DNA of 64,000 nucleotides from Thozetella sp. PMI_491. Its lineage: Eukaryota; Ascomycota; Sordariomycetes; Chaetosphaeriales; Chaetosphaeriaceae. The stretch is from the NCBI GenBank assembly GCA_021432635.1, contig MU270025.1:455244-519243 (forward strand), given 5' to 3'. A program made the position numbers and the translations under genes. The notes below the pieces were generated by a model. It saw only the letters and a list, made by a program, of their open reading frames with translations. It had not been told where the DNA came from and made no database searches. Numbering within the stretch: the first letter of the stretch is position 1; each line of letters begins with the position of its first letter. Below are positions 12,665 through 25,685 of this stretch, in pieces.

Positions 12665-14526
12665 TTGTTCGGTGATAACCCCACTTTGCAGCAATAGAAT
12701 AGGAGAGTGGAACTATATCGAAGGCGAGATAGCTTACAGGCGGTATTTCTTGCATACTTGGAGCAGGCTGTCGGAATCGATAGCAAGCTGTATTGTCTGT
12801 TCAACGGATGTTTGTTACAGCCGCCAGCCTCTGCCGCTCGCACCAGCTTACCGCGAGCCTTGCTTAGTGCATCCTCCCAAAGCCCACGTGACATTTGTCC
12901 ACAACAGCCAACCCCCATGATTTTCTCCGACCCCGGCCAAGTAATGAGTATATATCGTCCTCTTATAGGGACGACCACTTGCCCTATGTGTGCCCCGGCA
13001 CTCGAGCACGTGGGCCTGGCCCTTCGATATGGAAATAGATAATTACCGGTTTAGTAGGAGACTTGATGGGCTCTAGGCCTGTAACAAGGCCAATCAGCCT
13101 CTAAGCCTACCACGTGTGTGCACGAATTCGGACACCGGCCGCGCTCGCCTAGTACCCGACCCATCAACAGGCTCACAAGCATAACCCCGCACTCGATAAG
13201 ACCTTGTGGCCCATGCGTCAGGTACCTAGCCAGGAAGGATTGGAGGCCCCGCGCCTTGGTCCTTAATACAGCACCAGTGCTAATACCGGAAGGCTCTTTC
13301 ACATGCACTTTTGAGAGCTTCCTCCTCCTATCTTGCTCTCGAATGCCGAACCCCCGCCTTTTGTTGTGCTGTGTGTTTAACTACCTAAGCAATGCCCGCA
13401 CTTGGCTAGAAAAATGGTACAGTATGATGCTCCTCCTTAGACGCTACTAGCTAGGCCTTGGAGCTCGGGCGAGGGTCCCTGGAGCATTAATTAACTCGAA
13501 CCATAATATCCACCCTCCATTGCCTCCCCCGCCGCTTCAGGTTGCTAGGCCCTGACGTCTCTCTTTGGGAAGGAAGAACGGCCCGATCCTGTGAAGCAAA
13601 ACACGCCATTGCTTATTTCCCTTTTGCAATTTCTCCATGTAGGTGGATAGCTAAGGTACATACCTTACAGGTATAAGCACCCCCCACGCTTCCCACGGGG
13701 GATAAAAAAACAAGGTGAGCATTCGCGCTCGTGAGCCTCGGCGCAAAGCCTGAGGTCATTCGCCGGTCGCGGCCCAATCACAGCGTGCGCACGTAGCCAC
13801 GAGGGAGTTGTGTTCCAGGCGTCGCGCCTACGAATCTGCAGTAGCTCTCGTAGCTTCCGGATTTGGATTCCCTTTTCTCTCCTTCAGCCCGCGGCGATAC
13901 AACCCAAGAGGTCGGATGGCAATCACAAGCCTGTCGAGGCGCCCGAAAATCGGCTCTTCTGACCAACTGTCATGCAGGCCGAACGCGCCGGTCGAGGGCG
14001 ACTCCTGCTCAGGCTCCGCATTGGTTCCTGTTGACGACATCTCCAGCAGGCATTCCCGTGCAAGGGCGTCCCTTGCCGTGGACCCTGAGCCCTGTCGATC
14101 CGGCCCGGCCAGCCACCCGCGAATCAGGCCCGCCCGTTCCTCCCACTGCCGGGGGAGCGACACGGAATGGGATTGTGCCCGGGGGTCCCGAATAGGCCTT
14201 AGAGCGGCGCACCTGTGGAGGTGGGACAACGGCGTCTCACCGTTGGGGCGGGTCTAAGGAGTGTGCAATGTTACCTTTGCCGCACCTAGGCTCCTCTTTC
14301 TCGACCGAGCCCTTGTATCGTGAGCCGGGAGCAATGTCACCCTCTGTAAGCCCCCGCCTCTTGCGGGAGCCGGGTGCTGGCGAGAGTGCCTGGGGGAATC
14401 GTATATAGCCCGCGATGCCAGAACGCCGCCCGCCTAAGAGAATGCCCGACCGCCAGCCCGCGCGACTCCCTGGTACTTAGCATCATCGGCATATCTCCCG
14501 GCGCTAACTTCGATCCTTCCGCCACG
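12665..14526. other. Intergenic region, 1.9 kb, GC-rich in its second half
   Basis: No supported gene. It carries the promoter of the HET gene (left) and of the secreted DUF7029-like gene (right). Several overlapping long frames on both strands between 13800 and 14260 reflect high GC content and resemble no family I recognise. Confidence 0.4.
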
Positions 14527-15961
14527 ATGAAGTCGGTCTACACTCTTTTGCCCATGGCCGGCCTGGCCATGGGCGCCACCTTTGTGCCGGGCCGCGTGCT
14601 CGCTCCCATCGCCGTCCCCGCTCGGCCGCTCACCAGGGCGACTCTGCACGACAACGTCACGCTGAACTGGGGCGTCGAGAGCACCAGCTATGTCAACGTC
14701 AGCCTGGCCATGACGCACCCGACCGTGGTCCTGGAGGACATCCTGTCCATCGTCAACGTCGACTGTGACGCCACCTCGGTCGCTGTGACCTTCAACTCGT
14801 CTGCCGCCCTCGACGCCACCGTGGCCGACTGGGACGCCATCGATACGTTCATTCTCATCACCAACCACTTGGGTGACTGCGATGCCGAGCTCGAGCGTGG
14901 ATTCTTCATTGGAACCACCGTCGCCGTGGATGCCGGCGCTCTCGTGGCGAACGTTACCGCCGAGAAGTCGGACGTCGCCAACACTGCTGGTAACGTCTTC
15001 TGCTTCGCCCCAGGTTGGCGCAAGAACTAACACCTCTCCAGCCAAGACTGCCATCTCCTTCTCTAACATCCCTGCTGCGGACGCCAGCGAGAAGCGCGAG
15101 ATCAAAATCAACAGCACCGCCGTCACTATCAGCGGCGACATCTCTCTGCCGTCTCCCGTGACCTTGTACGAGTACTCACCTTACGTGACTGCCACCGCGA
15201 AGTCCGCTGATATCAGCGCCTCTGTGACGCTCTCGGGCTACATCGAGTACATCATCCTCCAGGGCAAGCTCAACGAGTTCTACGTCGACATCGACACAAG
15301 CGTGTCCGCCGACGTCGTGCTCGAGGTCGACGTCAACGCCGCCTACACCCAGACCTTCAGCTACCAGACTGGCAACCTGGAGTACGCTTTCGTCAACATC
15401 CCGGGCATCATCAACATCGGCCCCGCTCTCAACTTCGACATCGGCGTTGCCCTGGCCGCCTCCGGTGCCGTCGTAGTCTCCGGTGAAGTCGGTGCCGCCA
15501 TCGCGGATGGAAACATCCACCTCGACTTTGTCGACACTAACAAGACCACCACCAAGGGCTGGACGCCGACGTACAACGCCGGCCTGAATATCTCAGAGAA
15601 GGCCGGCATCTCAGTCGACCCCTTCCTCGACCTCACCGTCGAGCTCGAGTTTGAGCTGCTTTCCGGCCTTCTCGACCTCAGCGGTGGCGTCACTGCCCAG
15701 CCGCGCTTCAACAACGACTTCATCCTGACCGCTAGCCAGGACGTCAGCACTGGCGGTGGTGTCACTCAGCCCGGCACCGCGTGCGACCAGGGCGTTGAGA
15801 TCATCTCCGAGTTTGAGTTCAGCGTCATTGCCTTCGTCACTCAGTTCTGGAAGGACACTGTTTACAGGTTTGTTTTACCAACGCCGCTATAGTAGTTTCT
15901 GCGTGCTAACAGAGCTAGTGTTACCGTCCCGATCGCCGACAAGTGCTACTCGTGGCTTTAG
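14527..15961 (+). CDS. Secreted DUF7029-like protein
   Basis: Three exons, 14527-14989, 15042-15867 and 15919-15961, with GT-AG introns of 52 and 51 bp, both with CTAAC branch sites, give 443 residues. Seen: an N-terminal hydrophobic stretch (MKSVYTLLPMAGLAMGA) typical of a secretion signal, a first domain containing THPTVVLEDI, VNVDCD and TNHLGDCDAELERGFF that fits the DUF7029-type domain of fungal extracellular proteins, and a beta-rich second domain with alternating hydrophobic strands, perhaps the DUF7223-type partner. The short last exon encodes PIADKCYSWL. Known: function of these domains is unassigned; they occur in secreted or wall-associated fungal proteins. Several Asn-x-Ser/Thr sites (NVT, NVS, NSS) suggest glycosylation. 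Confidence 0.78.
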
Positions 15962-16378
15962 GTCACCATTATGTCAAGCATAATGTTTGATGCATCTCCA
16001 AGGATATGGAGGCTCCTTGGAACTTCGATTCACAATGTTTGATATTTCTAATATATCGTCTGCCGCGATATTATGTATCAGTCGGGACTAGCACCGGTGG
16101 CTTGACTACGTTCTCAAAATCGGCTCCCACATGCAAATCTTTGCTCCGCACCCTCGTGACTCCTTGCAACGAACTTGCTGTATCATGCCACGGCTTTTCC
16201 TTTGCCCTACCGAACCGTAGGCCTTAGACGCGAACCGTTTGGGCATATTCAGCATGCCACCCCTCGGAGCTCACCAGGTTCATGAAGTCGTAGTAGAGAC
16301 ATTAGAGATGCTAAATTTCTAACGGGATGATATCCTCTCCAATTAGTTACCTAGAAAGTATCATATCAGGCGTATTCG
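15962..16378. other. Convergent intergenic spacer
   Basis: 417 bp between two convergent gene ends; moderately AT-rich, no gene or repeat seen. Confidence 0.4.
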
Positions 16379-17182
16379 TTATGCCTTTGATATCATTTCC
16401 CGCTTTAGAAAGTCCGCTAGACCCCTCTCTATTGATGCCGAATACGCTGCAAATACAATGGCGGCTGTTGTTCCCATGGCAGTTTGGTCGTCTAAGTAGT
16501 GCGCCGAAACCTCCAGTTCCTTAACTCCCTTTATGCTTTTAAAATCCCTGGCCCAATCGAGGCTTGCATGCTTCATGTCGCAAAATGCCTTGAAATCTTC
16601 TGCAGAGTATTCGGCCGGGCCATGGCACGGGAGCTTTGTGCGAATCGCTTCCACCGTGAGTTGCAGCTTGCGTATCAACCCGTCCGTGGCAAGAGCAGAG
16701 CACATGGTAGCCCATACTTGCGCGTCATGCGGGAGTTGGAAAGCCGGGGCAATCTTGCGAATCGAGATCCCGCGTATAAAACCACGGGAATGGATGGTTC
16801 GGTCTTGGAAGAATGGTGCCACTGCCTCGATGTCTAAGCCAAAGTCGAAACAGCGTCCGCCGTATAAGATTTCTGCGCCCTCCGTATACACTTGATGGTT
16901 TGCGGCGAGTATGGAAGCGTGGAAAGCAGGGTAGCCTGGTTCCAGCACGTATGTTGTTCGGTAGGACCGAGATCGATTCAAAGCGTCTAGAACGTAGTAT
17001 TGGGAACGCCGCGGCTCGGAAGTGCCTTTCTGCACCGCCTCCTCCGGGAGACTACGAATAGGTATCCATTCATCTTTGCTAGCGTCGAGAAGGTAGGCGT
17101 ATATGAACCGCCGTAGCTCCAGCGGGAGTCTAAGCAGAGTCGAGCACTGCCCGGGCTCTGATCGATCTCCGCATGCTCTCAT
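16379..17182 (-). CDS. DUF7730 / F-box-like domain protein
   Basis: Single exon, 267 residues. Seen: LLRLPLELRRFIYAYLL near residue 17, which resembles the F-box-like opening of the fungal DUF7730 family, then ILAANHQVYTEGAEILYG near residue 90, the family's second hallmark. No signal peptide or membrane segment. Known: DUF7730 proteins are abundant and lineage-expanded in ascomycetes, with no proven function; the F-box-like start hints at adaptor roles in ubiquitin ligases (inference). The protein is of ordinary length and appears intact. Confidence 0.78.
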   Translation of the reverse strand: MRACGDRSEPGQCSTLLRLPLELRRFIYAYLLDASKDEWIPIRSLPEEAVQKGTSEPRRSQYYVLDALNRSRSYRTTYVLEPGYPAFHASILAANHQVYTEGAEILYGGRCFDFGLDIEAVAPFFQDRTIHSRGFIRGISIRKIAPAFQLPHDAQVWATMCSALATDGLIRKLQLTVEAIRTKLPCHGPAEYSAEDFKAFCDMKHASLDWARDFKSIKGVKELEVSAHYLDDQTAMGTTAAIVFAAYSASIERGLADFLKREMISKA

Positions 17183-19053
17183 AGTTGGGCGAGTTGGGCA
17201 AAGCGAGGGCGAGTGAGCAGGAACAGCTACACGTCAAGAAACGGAGAAGTCGTGTGACTTGAATGTTATAAGGCGTTCCAGGCCGTGCCGCGACTATACC
17301 TCGAAGCTGGCAGGGTTCGTGAGCATCCGGACATATCTCTAATCCGGCAAGTGCTTAGCTCATACCTTTGTAGGCTCGCAGTTTGGCACGTACAAAGTTA
17401 GAGCACCTATGCAGTGCTCGCTCCAGCCCATTAACTAGGATATTTTAGGTCATCAATAGTTATCCGAGTCTTTGCATGTCTCCTCGCTGCATTGAGCATC
17501 GTAAGCGCCGTTCTGACCTTATCCCCTCCTGTGGCGTGATAGTCTCCCCGCCCTATATCCAATTGGGAAAACCGGGACGATGTGCACTACATCGTCTCCT
17601 CTGCCCGTGCCGCTGTCCTGCTGTACTGTAGTGGTGCTGGGGATCCTACCCCGATTCCCTCTGCCAGAAAAGCCCATTCCTACGAGTACCAGTCGACCTA
17701 CCAACGGGTATTTTTGATAATATTCCTACATCTCTTGGCTCCTGTGAATGTGGACCTGCGCCCGCTTTGGGGTGCCGTGGTCAGCGCGAGCTTCGTATCG
17801 GTGGCGTGCAGCTTATCGAATAGCTCTTCCCTATAGTGGAGCGCCACGGCGACAGACGAAGGGCCATGGTCTCGGCCTCCAACACTCGCGGCCCGTTCGG
17901 GCGAATCCAGGCCCAGAGCTCCGCGCGAACACGGGTTGTTGGGGTGCCCTGTGTTGGCTTTTGGTGCACCGATGGTACCCAATCCAAGTCGTAAGGAGGT
18001 GAGGAGGAGGCTTCGAGAAGACCCATTTGGGGGCGAGGTAGTGTTTCGAATAGCCAATCCCAGCCTATAGAAGATGACAACGGAACCAGTGAGCCGGGAA
18101 CACGGCTCGAACCGCGGCGGATGGCCAATTCCTAGCGCAAAAGCCCCTCCTCACATCACCCGCACGGCCGGGAGCATGGCCATGAAAAGCACATAGTATG
18201 GGCGTCGATCTCGCAAATGAGTATAGCTACTCCGTTACACACCAAGAAATTGCCATTCGTGGCCAGCGTCGAATGGCCAACGTAATCGTGGCGGAGGTGT
18301 CTTAGCGGAGCGGAACCTCGGCTGGTCTGCCAAGCGGAGCCATTTCAGCTGCCCAGGCAAGAGACCACGGACATTTGTCGCAGTCGCTCGTTTATTTGGG
18401 CGAAGGACAGACAGTTAGTTCACACTCCTTTGGCCCTGTTGAGGGCAAGCCGAGCAGAGAGGCACGCCAATGTGATGGAAGTGTCTCCCGGCAGCTCGAG
18501 CGCTACTCTTTTTGGTGCTGGCGAGTCTCGAGATGGGCTCAGACACGTCGTACCCGTAATCTCGTCGAACGGCGCCAAGATTGCCGACAGCGCCGGCCCC
18601 CTGCATGACGGAATCATGGGCGATTTCAGATGACTCAGCAGGCTGGGTTGTCTCCAGCAGGTTGGTTCGGTTCTAGTGCCAAATCCGGGGCCTCCTGGTT
18701 CTGCTGCTCGTTGCAGATTGACCCCCGTCTTGGATGGCGATTCTGCACGGCTCTCCAGCGTCGACGTCCCTTTTCACCATCGCCTGTAGCGGCAGCATGC
18801 GCTTGTGAAGACTGCCGCGTCCTCACATCAATGTCTGCTCGAATCGCAGCTGGGCTGACGAGCGACCCCCTGCGCTGCCTCTTTCGCCGTTCTCACGCTC
18901 CTTCCCGATTCAATCCGCTCCCTTGAAACCCACGCCCCCCCCCGGCCCCGACCCGCGGCCGTCGTTCGCCCGACGCACAATCATTCCACCACCACAACGC
19001 GCATCGACTGCTCGATACACCAGAGGCGCTCACGAAGCGCATAGGCCGATGCA
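17183..19053. other. Intergenic region, 1.9 kb
   Basis: Divergent spacer holding the promoters of the DUF7730 gene (left) and of the M28 peptidase gene (right). The last 150 bp before the peptidase start is C-rich (a run of nine C near 18934), typical of a fungal 5' UTR. Overlapping frames in 17580-18130 and 18370-18930 match no family known to me. Confidence 0.4.
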
Positions 19054-21843
19054 ATGGCCCCCGATAAGAGCCGCTACGAACCCCTCCCGCCGATCCCGAG
19101 TTACGATGAGGCCATCGGGGGAGGGAGCAGCCGCCCGGCGTTCGATGCCTCGTCGCCGCTAGACGACGAGGACGAGCTCGATCATCTCGATCGTCATCTC
19201 GACGAGACAGAGGGCCGATCTCTTCTTAATACCCGCCACCCATTCGACTCCACGACAACCAACTCCAACCCCCGCGCCCGTCGGCCGGGCGGCTATCGCC
19301 CCCCGACCGTCGAGACCGACGACGAGGACAGTGCTTGGGGATCCGACTCAGACGATGCGGAGGCCGCTCACGTGCGGCGGGAGATGCAGGAGCTCGAGAT
19401 CGAAGACCTCGAGTCCGACCGGCGATCCCTCTCATCCCTCTGGGGCAAGCGGATGAGGTTTTCCCTCCCACAATGGCGTTGGTCTTGGCGGTGGAGGCTA
19501 CCACGTTTCCGGATCCAACTCGGCCAAGACGACGGCAGTGGGGAAGCTGCCAATACATCGACGGGCGAAGAACGCCCACGATTCGCGCTACGGGGCATCA
19601 GCGCCTCCTTGCTACTGTTGTTGGTCGCGCGTGTGCTTATCATTTTGATCGTCCTAGGCCTCGTGTACCTGCTGTTCGTCAGCGACCTGTTTAGCAGCAT
19701 GGCGAGGCGCATGGGTCAGCAAATGTTCGACCCCGAGAGCGTACGCATCCACGTCCAGAGTGCGGTGGACTGGCGTCGGATGCGCGAGACGGTGCAGCAC
19801 TTCTCGAGCTATGCCCACATCGCGGGCACCGAGGGTGACTACGCGCTGGCGATAGACACCAGAAACCTCTTCCTCGAGTACGGTTTGGAAGATGTTACGG
19901 TGGATGAGTACTACGTGTACCTGAACTATCCCAAAGAAGGCGGCCGTGCTATTGAGATCTTGGGACCGGACGACAAGCCCATTTGGACGGCGAAGCTGGA
20001 GGAGGACGAGGTGGGCGGGGAGACTGCCGGCCGACAGACGTATGTCTTCCACGGTCATTCCAAGGCAGGCGACGTGAAGGGCCCCCTCATATACGCCAAC
20101 TACGGCTCGAGGGAGGACTTTAAAGTGCTCTACGACAGCGGAATCGATACCCGAGGCGCCATTGCTCTTGTCCGATATTACGGGAAGTATGGAGACCGTG
20201 CGCTGAAGGTGAAGGCCGCCGAAGAAGCCGGGTTTGCAGGCTGTATCATCTACAGCGATCCCGCGGACGACGGCTTCGTGAACGGCCCCACCGCCCCGAA
20301 CGGGCGTTATATGCCTGCGGATGGTGTACAGAGAGGCGCTGTCAGCCTAATGAGCTGGGTCGTGGGTGACGTGCTGACGCCTGGCTGGGGAAGTAAGAAG
20401 GGCGTGCCGAGACTCGAAAAGGAGAAGTCAGCAGGGCTGGTCAAGATCCCTAGTCTTCCCATTGCCTGGCGCGACGCTCAGGTGCTGCTACAGCATCTGA
20501 AGGGCGTGGGCCAAAAGGTACCAGATGGATGGGCCGGAGGTGTCCCTGATGTCGGCCAATGGTTCATCGGCAACCAGTCCTCCCCTATCGTTCGGCTGAA
20601 GAACGAGCAAGACGAAGAGGATAAGCAGCCTATTTGGAACGTTTACGGCCGCATCGTTGGCATCGAGCAGTCGGAGAAGCGTGTCATTATTGGCAACCAC
20701 CGGGATAGCTGGACCTTTGGGTCCTCGGATCCCCACTCCGGGACCGCCGTCATGATGGAACTCGCCCGCATATTTGGCGACCTCGTCGCTCGGGGCTGGC
20801 GCCCGCTCCGCACCATCGAGTTCATGTCGTGGGATGCCGAGGAGTACAACTTGATCGGGTCTACCGAGTATGTGGAGCAAAACGACCAGGAACTGGTGCG
20901 AAATGGACTGGCGTACATCAACCTCGACACCGCTATCTATGGCGACAAGCTTGAGGCCGCCGGGTCTCCCGTCTTCCGAAAACTCTTCCTCTCGATCCTC
21001 AACCGCGTGGGCGACCCCAACTACAACACAACGCTCCGCGACCTCTGGGACCGCCGCGAATCCAAGATTGAGACCCTAGGCGCGGGCTCAGACTACGTCG
21101 CTTTCCAGGATATTGTCGGCACCTCGTCCTTTGACTTGGCCTTTGGTAGCTCTGCCAAGTTCCCCTACCACTCTAGCTACGAGAATTTCGAATGGATGGA
21201 TCGCATCGGTGACCCCGGCTTCACCTACCATGCGCTGCTGGGCCAGATTGTCGGCCTCATGGTTCTCGAGCTTGCCGACCGTCCCATCATGCCGTTCGAC
21301 ATGGCTGCCTACGCAGACGACCTCCCCCGGTGGGTGGAGGAGCTGCGGGTGTGGAGCGAGAACAAGGGCATTAACCAGAATGGCAATGCCCCCTTCGACC
21401 TGAGGGTACTGCGTGATGCGGCGGACGAGGTAGCCATGGCCATTCGCGAGTTCGAAAAATGGCAGACTAGCTGGGAGAACAGCGTCGTCGCCTCCAGCGG
21501 CTGGGAGCCGGCCGGTCTCGGGAAACAGAGGGCGGAATACAACAGCCGCATGGCCAAGTTTGAGTCCGACTTGCTGGACTCGGAAGGAGTGAGTACCGGG
21601 CTACTAGATCTTGGTGGAGCTGTATAAGGACGAGCACACGCTAACTCACCCGCACTTTAGATTCCCAACCGAACACAGTTCAAGCACGTCCTCTACGGCC
21701 CACAGCTCTGGTCCGGTTACGATCCGGCGCTGTTCCCGTCAATCATCGACACCGTGCTCGCGCATGAGTGGACGTTGGCCAACAAAACGGTGGAGAGAGT
21801 CGCAGCTATCCTCAGGGACGCGGCCGCGAAACTCGTGGCGTAA
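19054..21843 (+). CDS. Transferrin-receptor-like / glutamate carboxypeptidase II-like M28 peptidase (Tre1/Tre2-type)
   Basis: Two exons, 19054-21588 and 21661-21843, with a 72-bp GT-AG intron in phase 0, give 905 residues. Seen: an acidic cytosolic tail, one membrane segment near residues 188-212 (SLLLLLVARVLIILIVLGL), a protease-associated domain (residues about 330-440), and an M28 zinc-peptidase domain with GNHRDSWTFGSSDPHSG, SWDAEEYNLIGSTEY, AYINLDTA and FPYHSSYENF, which keep the expected zinc ligands and catalytic glutamate. The C-terminal exon has PNRTQFKHVLYGPQLWSGYD, a dimerisation-domain signature. Known: yeast Tre1/Tre2 work with Bsd2 and Rsp5 in sorting membrane proteins to the vacuole through PPxY-type motifs. 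The tail here has PPIPSYDEA, close to but not a strict PPxY. Type II membrane topology inferred. Confidence 0.93.
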
Positions 21844-22712
21844 AATCGACCCCACATAACTCCCGCCCCTTGCTTGTACCCTACCATCTATCTGTTCCTT
21901 TCTTTTTGTATAGACACCCATGGCGAAGGGCATGGAGCTTGCCATGCCTCCTGCTCACTCCTATGTCTCTCTACTACCACCCGGATCGGGGGTTCTCTAC
22001 TGCATCGTACGGCGTTCCGGCTATTTGCTGTCTACTTGTCCATATCGGCCCGCAGCGGCTTTCTGGGTTTTCTCTGTGCACATCATCGGGGGGGGGGCCC
22101 GTTGCTTTCGGTTTGAGGGAGACTCCGCGAAGCATGCCCCGCTGAAGAAGCGTTTGGCGTGGGTCGGAGCCGGCAAAAAAAGCAAGGCCTCGTCTCGCGC
22201 GTTAGCTCTTCTCTGTATCTATCTACCAACACAACCAATAGTTCATGACTCTGCTTTGATGAGTGAGCACGCCTAGCATCTTATGTCTACTGCAGTGTCT
22301 ACAACTTAGTACTAAAGGCACACTACACTGCCTTTAGCCGCCTGCCCAGACACGATGGCTGGTCAAACTGATTACCGCTGAGGGAGCTATTCCGTACATG
22401 CACGGTATATCTTTGTACAAAACACAATCCCTATCACTATATGCTATTATGCGGCGAAGCTATGTGGTCTGTCTTGTCAAGAATAGGGGTATGCCGGCTT
22501 TCCCAGTCCAGACACGCTCCGCTCTCCCTCTCGTCTCGGCACTGCACCATTCTTCCACAAGCGACACATTCCATGTGGCATGCCTACAGCCCCTCTAGAT
22601 TCATTGCGGACTGCCTCTGCTGCTTTGCAGTCGCGTAGCATTGTACACCACCCTCCTATTACCGGCAAACACTCGTACATGTAGGCTCGCGTAGCAGTGT
22701 TGTCTCCATATC
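21844..22712. other. Convergent spacer between M28 peptidase and VPS35
   Basis: 869 bp with no supported gene; it holds two 3' flanks and a run of about ten G near 22088. Confidence 0.4.
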
Positions 22713-25685
22713 TCACTTGGGTGTGAGCACAATGCCTTCATACTCTTTGCTCTTGATCATCTCGAGCGTGTGCAGGAAATGCTTCTTGCTGGCCTCCACT
22801 GAGGCCGAGTCCTGAGTGTTACCGGCCAGGTTGGAGTGGATAAGCTCGATCAGGCCGTTGAGGTACTTCGTAGTGACCTAAACGCGCCGCTCAGGTTAGA
22901 AATCACCTGCTCTGGCCATCGCAAACGAAGGATACCTACTGATTCATTCTTCTGGTCGAAGTAGTACACATAGCGATCGAGGATCTCGACAAACAGTTCG
23001 ATGGACGTGGCCGTCTCCATGCATGAGTCTGCGACGCGTAGGGCGCGCTGGAGGCATTCCAAGACGCGCTTGCCATCACGGTAGAGCTGGAAGGCATCTA
23101 GGGTTAGCATGTCTCTAACTTGAAAGAACCAATATTTAGCAAAAAAGCCTACCTCGGTTTCCTCGGTCTCACCGTTGCCAAGCATAGGCGTAGCCCACCA
23201 GAGGTGGCTCGCGAGATAGACGGCGCGGCACTGGTCAGGCTTGCGAAGAAGCTTGCTGGCATGTTGAGCGCACTTGGTGATCAAGGTGTCATAGTTCTCC
23301 CTCCCAAAGTTGCGCGTCTGGTGCAGCGCAGTGGCGATCACGCACACAGCTTGGAACTGCGCCTTGGAGTCGCTGACTGCCTCCTCGTAGACCGTGAATG
23401 CTTGCGCGAAGAACTCGTATGCGACCTCCTCGAACCCGGTGCTGTCCGCGATCTGTCCGCACGAACAGAACAGGCGCAGAGCTAGCTCTGCGGCACCGGC
23501 GCCATTAACGCGTGTATATAACGTGGAGACGGCCGAGTGGAGGAACTTGAAGAGCGCAGACGACTGGGTAGACCAGTTGTCGTCGAGGTGCTCGCGTGCC
23601 TTGAAGCGACGGGCGAGTTTGAGGCCAGCTGTGATGAGAGGCGGGAGTGTTGTTCGTATCCGCTCGTTGCCTTCAGAGTAAGCTTTCCGGGTCATCTGGA
23701 GAAGCTTGAACTGGGTGTCATTGTCATCCGAGTGTAGCAGATGCACAAGTCGTGCCAGCCATCCTTGCTCTTCCAGCGTTTCGTCCGTCTCTAGCGCACG
23801 ACTCCGCTGTTGCACGCCCGGGTAGCCGGAGGGCGCCTGTGAGCCCTCCTTGATAAGCACCTTGAGGATCTCGAGGACGTTCTCGAGGTTCTCAGTTGTG
23901 GACACGAAGATATGCTCCTTTAGAAGCTTCCTCGCCACCTCTCCGGCGACCGCTCGTCGGGTGGGGTACGTCTGGGACTGGAACAAAGGGACATAGGTGG
24001 GGAGGGAGAGGGCGGTGAAAAGCGAAACGTAGCGGTCAAGCGGTCCCTGCAACAAGGCGAGCAGGCTTTGCTGGGCCGGTGGCGAGTGGAGGTCAGCACT
24101 GTTGGCGTGCTCCTTGACCTTGACGTTGGCGTACTCGAGAATTTGGTCGACGTAATCCAGGCGGTCGGGGTAGACGTTGAGAGCCAGGTTCGTGAGCGAC
24201 ACGCAGAGCGCGATGGTGTCCTGGATAGGTAGATTCTGGGCCTGTACCAGGTTCTTGGCTTGGCCGAAGAAGATCTCATACAGCTTGATGTTCTGCGGGA
24301 CCCCCCGTTGGGGTGCCTCAGGCTCCGCGTCGCCATCATCCCCATTCACGGCTGTGTCGTCCGTCTCCGCTATTGACGGCGTCGACTCATTGTCGGCAGT
24401 TGACTCTCCAGCCAGTGTCGCATCGTCCCCATCAGCATGCGCATCGTCACCATTGGTCGTCGAAGACTCGCCGGTCTCTTGAGTAATATCCTGAGCCGGA
24501 GGTGTCGGGGTCGCAGTTGGTACACTCTCTGCGGGGTCCTTCCCTAGCTTGACCCTCTCTAGGAGCTGGGCCAATGCCTTCTCCTCCATCTCGCCCCGGT
24601 CCTCGCCCGGCTCCTCCTGTGATTCGCGCTCGGCGTAGCTCGACAATCGGTCCATCATGCCTATTACGATCGCCTTGACGTTGACATGGGGGTTCAGCCG
24701 AGATACGGCGGCGAGGAACTGATCGAGGGTGTGCAGATGGAACTCGTCAGGAAATACTTGGGTGATAACCTCCAGCAGATATTCCTGAGCCAGGACGTCG
24801 CGACACTGGACTACCTGCTCTAGCAGCGGGGCGAGGATTCCATTCTTGTAGCTTGGAAGGTCCACGAGCTGGCTTAGTCGGTCGATATTGCTCCCAACAA
24901 GCAACTTCAGCTCGCTACGCTCCTGTGTCCTCTGATCCCGCTCCCGCGAGTGGCCCTGGTGCTGCAGCCGCACCCACAGCTTGTTCATTTCGACGAAGTT
25001 GGTGAGGACGAAGTTGATGGAATCTTGGAGGTTTCCCTCGGGTCCGTCCGTGTCGCCGCTGGGCATGTAGTCCCTGGCCTGGCCGGAGAGATAGTAGCGT
25101 AGGAAGAGACCACGGATCGGGTGCTGTACGCCGCGGGTCATGTCCATCATGTCTTTCATCAGCTCCTTGACAGGCGCGCCCTCGATCGCCATGTATGCAG
25201 TTCCGACCGTGATCATCAGGTACAGGCGGGGTATGATGTTACCGGCATACTGCACCAGCTCATACAGATCGGCGAGGTGGTTGACGGGATGGTTCTCGCG
25301 GAGGTGGACCGAGAGGTAGCGGAGGGCATCGAACACCGACATGTAGAGCTCGTAGTATTGCTTGGGCCCGAGGCTACTCGTTCGAAGCTCGGATACTAGG
25401 GTGGAGCTGCACGCAAGAGAGACCCTGGGTCAGCCGATCGATCCGAAGCTTGCTCACGGCAGCGACGGCGAAGATAGCTCTGCCCCGGCGGGAGGGCGGG
25501 GAGGGAGGAGAGGGGGGGCTGGGCCGGGAGCTCGTCGCGGAGCAGACTCACCAGCACTTTAATGCGTCCATCAGCTTTCCAGAGGTGTCGAGGCATTTGC
25601 GCATCAAAGTCGTCTGCTGGCGCACGGCGATGAGCGCATCTTCGAGGAGGCGGGCCTGGTCTTCAGGCTGGACGGGCGACGACAT
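22713..25685 (-). CDS. VPS35: Retromer subunit VPS35
   Basis: Four exons: 25552-25685, 23153-25406, 22940-23086 and 22713-22877; introns of 145, 66 and 62 bp are all GT-AG and keep frame, giving 899 residues. Seen: the N-terminal opening with EDALIAVRQQTTLMRKCLD, the conserved PRLYLMITVGTAYM block near residue 104 that contacts VPS26, and helical-repeat sequence to the end including LYRDGKRVLECLQRAL and VEILDRYVYYFDQ. An acidic, Ser/Thr/Asp-rich insert of roughly 80 residues interrupts the helical solenoid near residue 350. Known: VPS35 is the scaffold of the cargo-selective retromer that retrieves receptors from endosomes to the Golgi. Convergent neighbour of a Tre1-like sorting receptor. 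Identification is secure. Confidence 0.97.

Noticed and set aside
15001-15041. A 28-bp intron in the DUF7029-like gene (donor after GCCCCAG)
   Set aside because: Too short for a fungal intron; the upstream donor at 14990 gives a 52-bp intron with a proper branch site and keeps frame.
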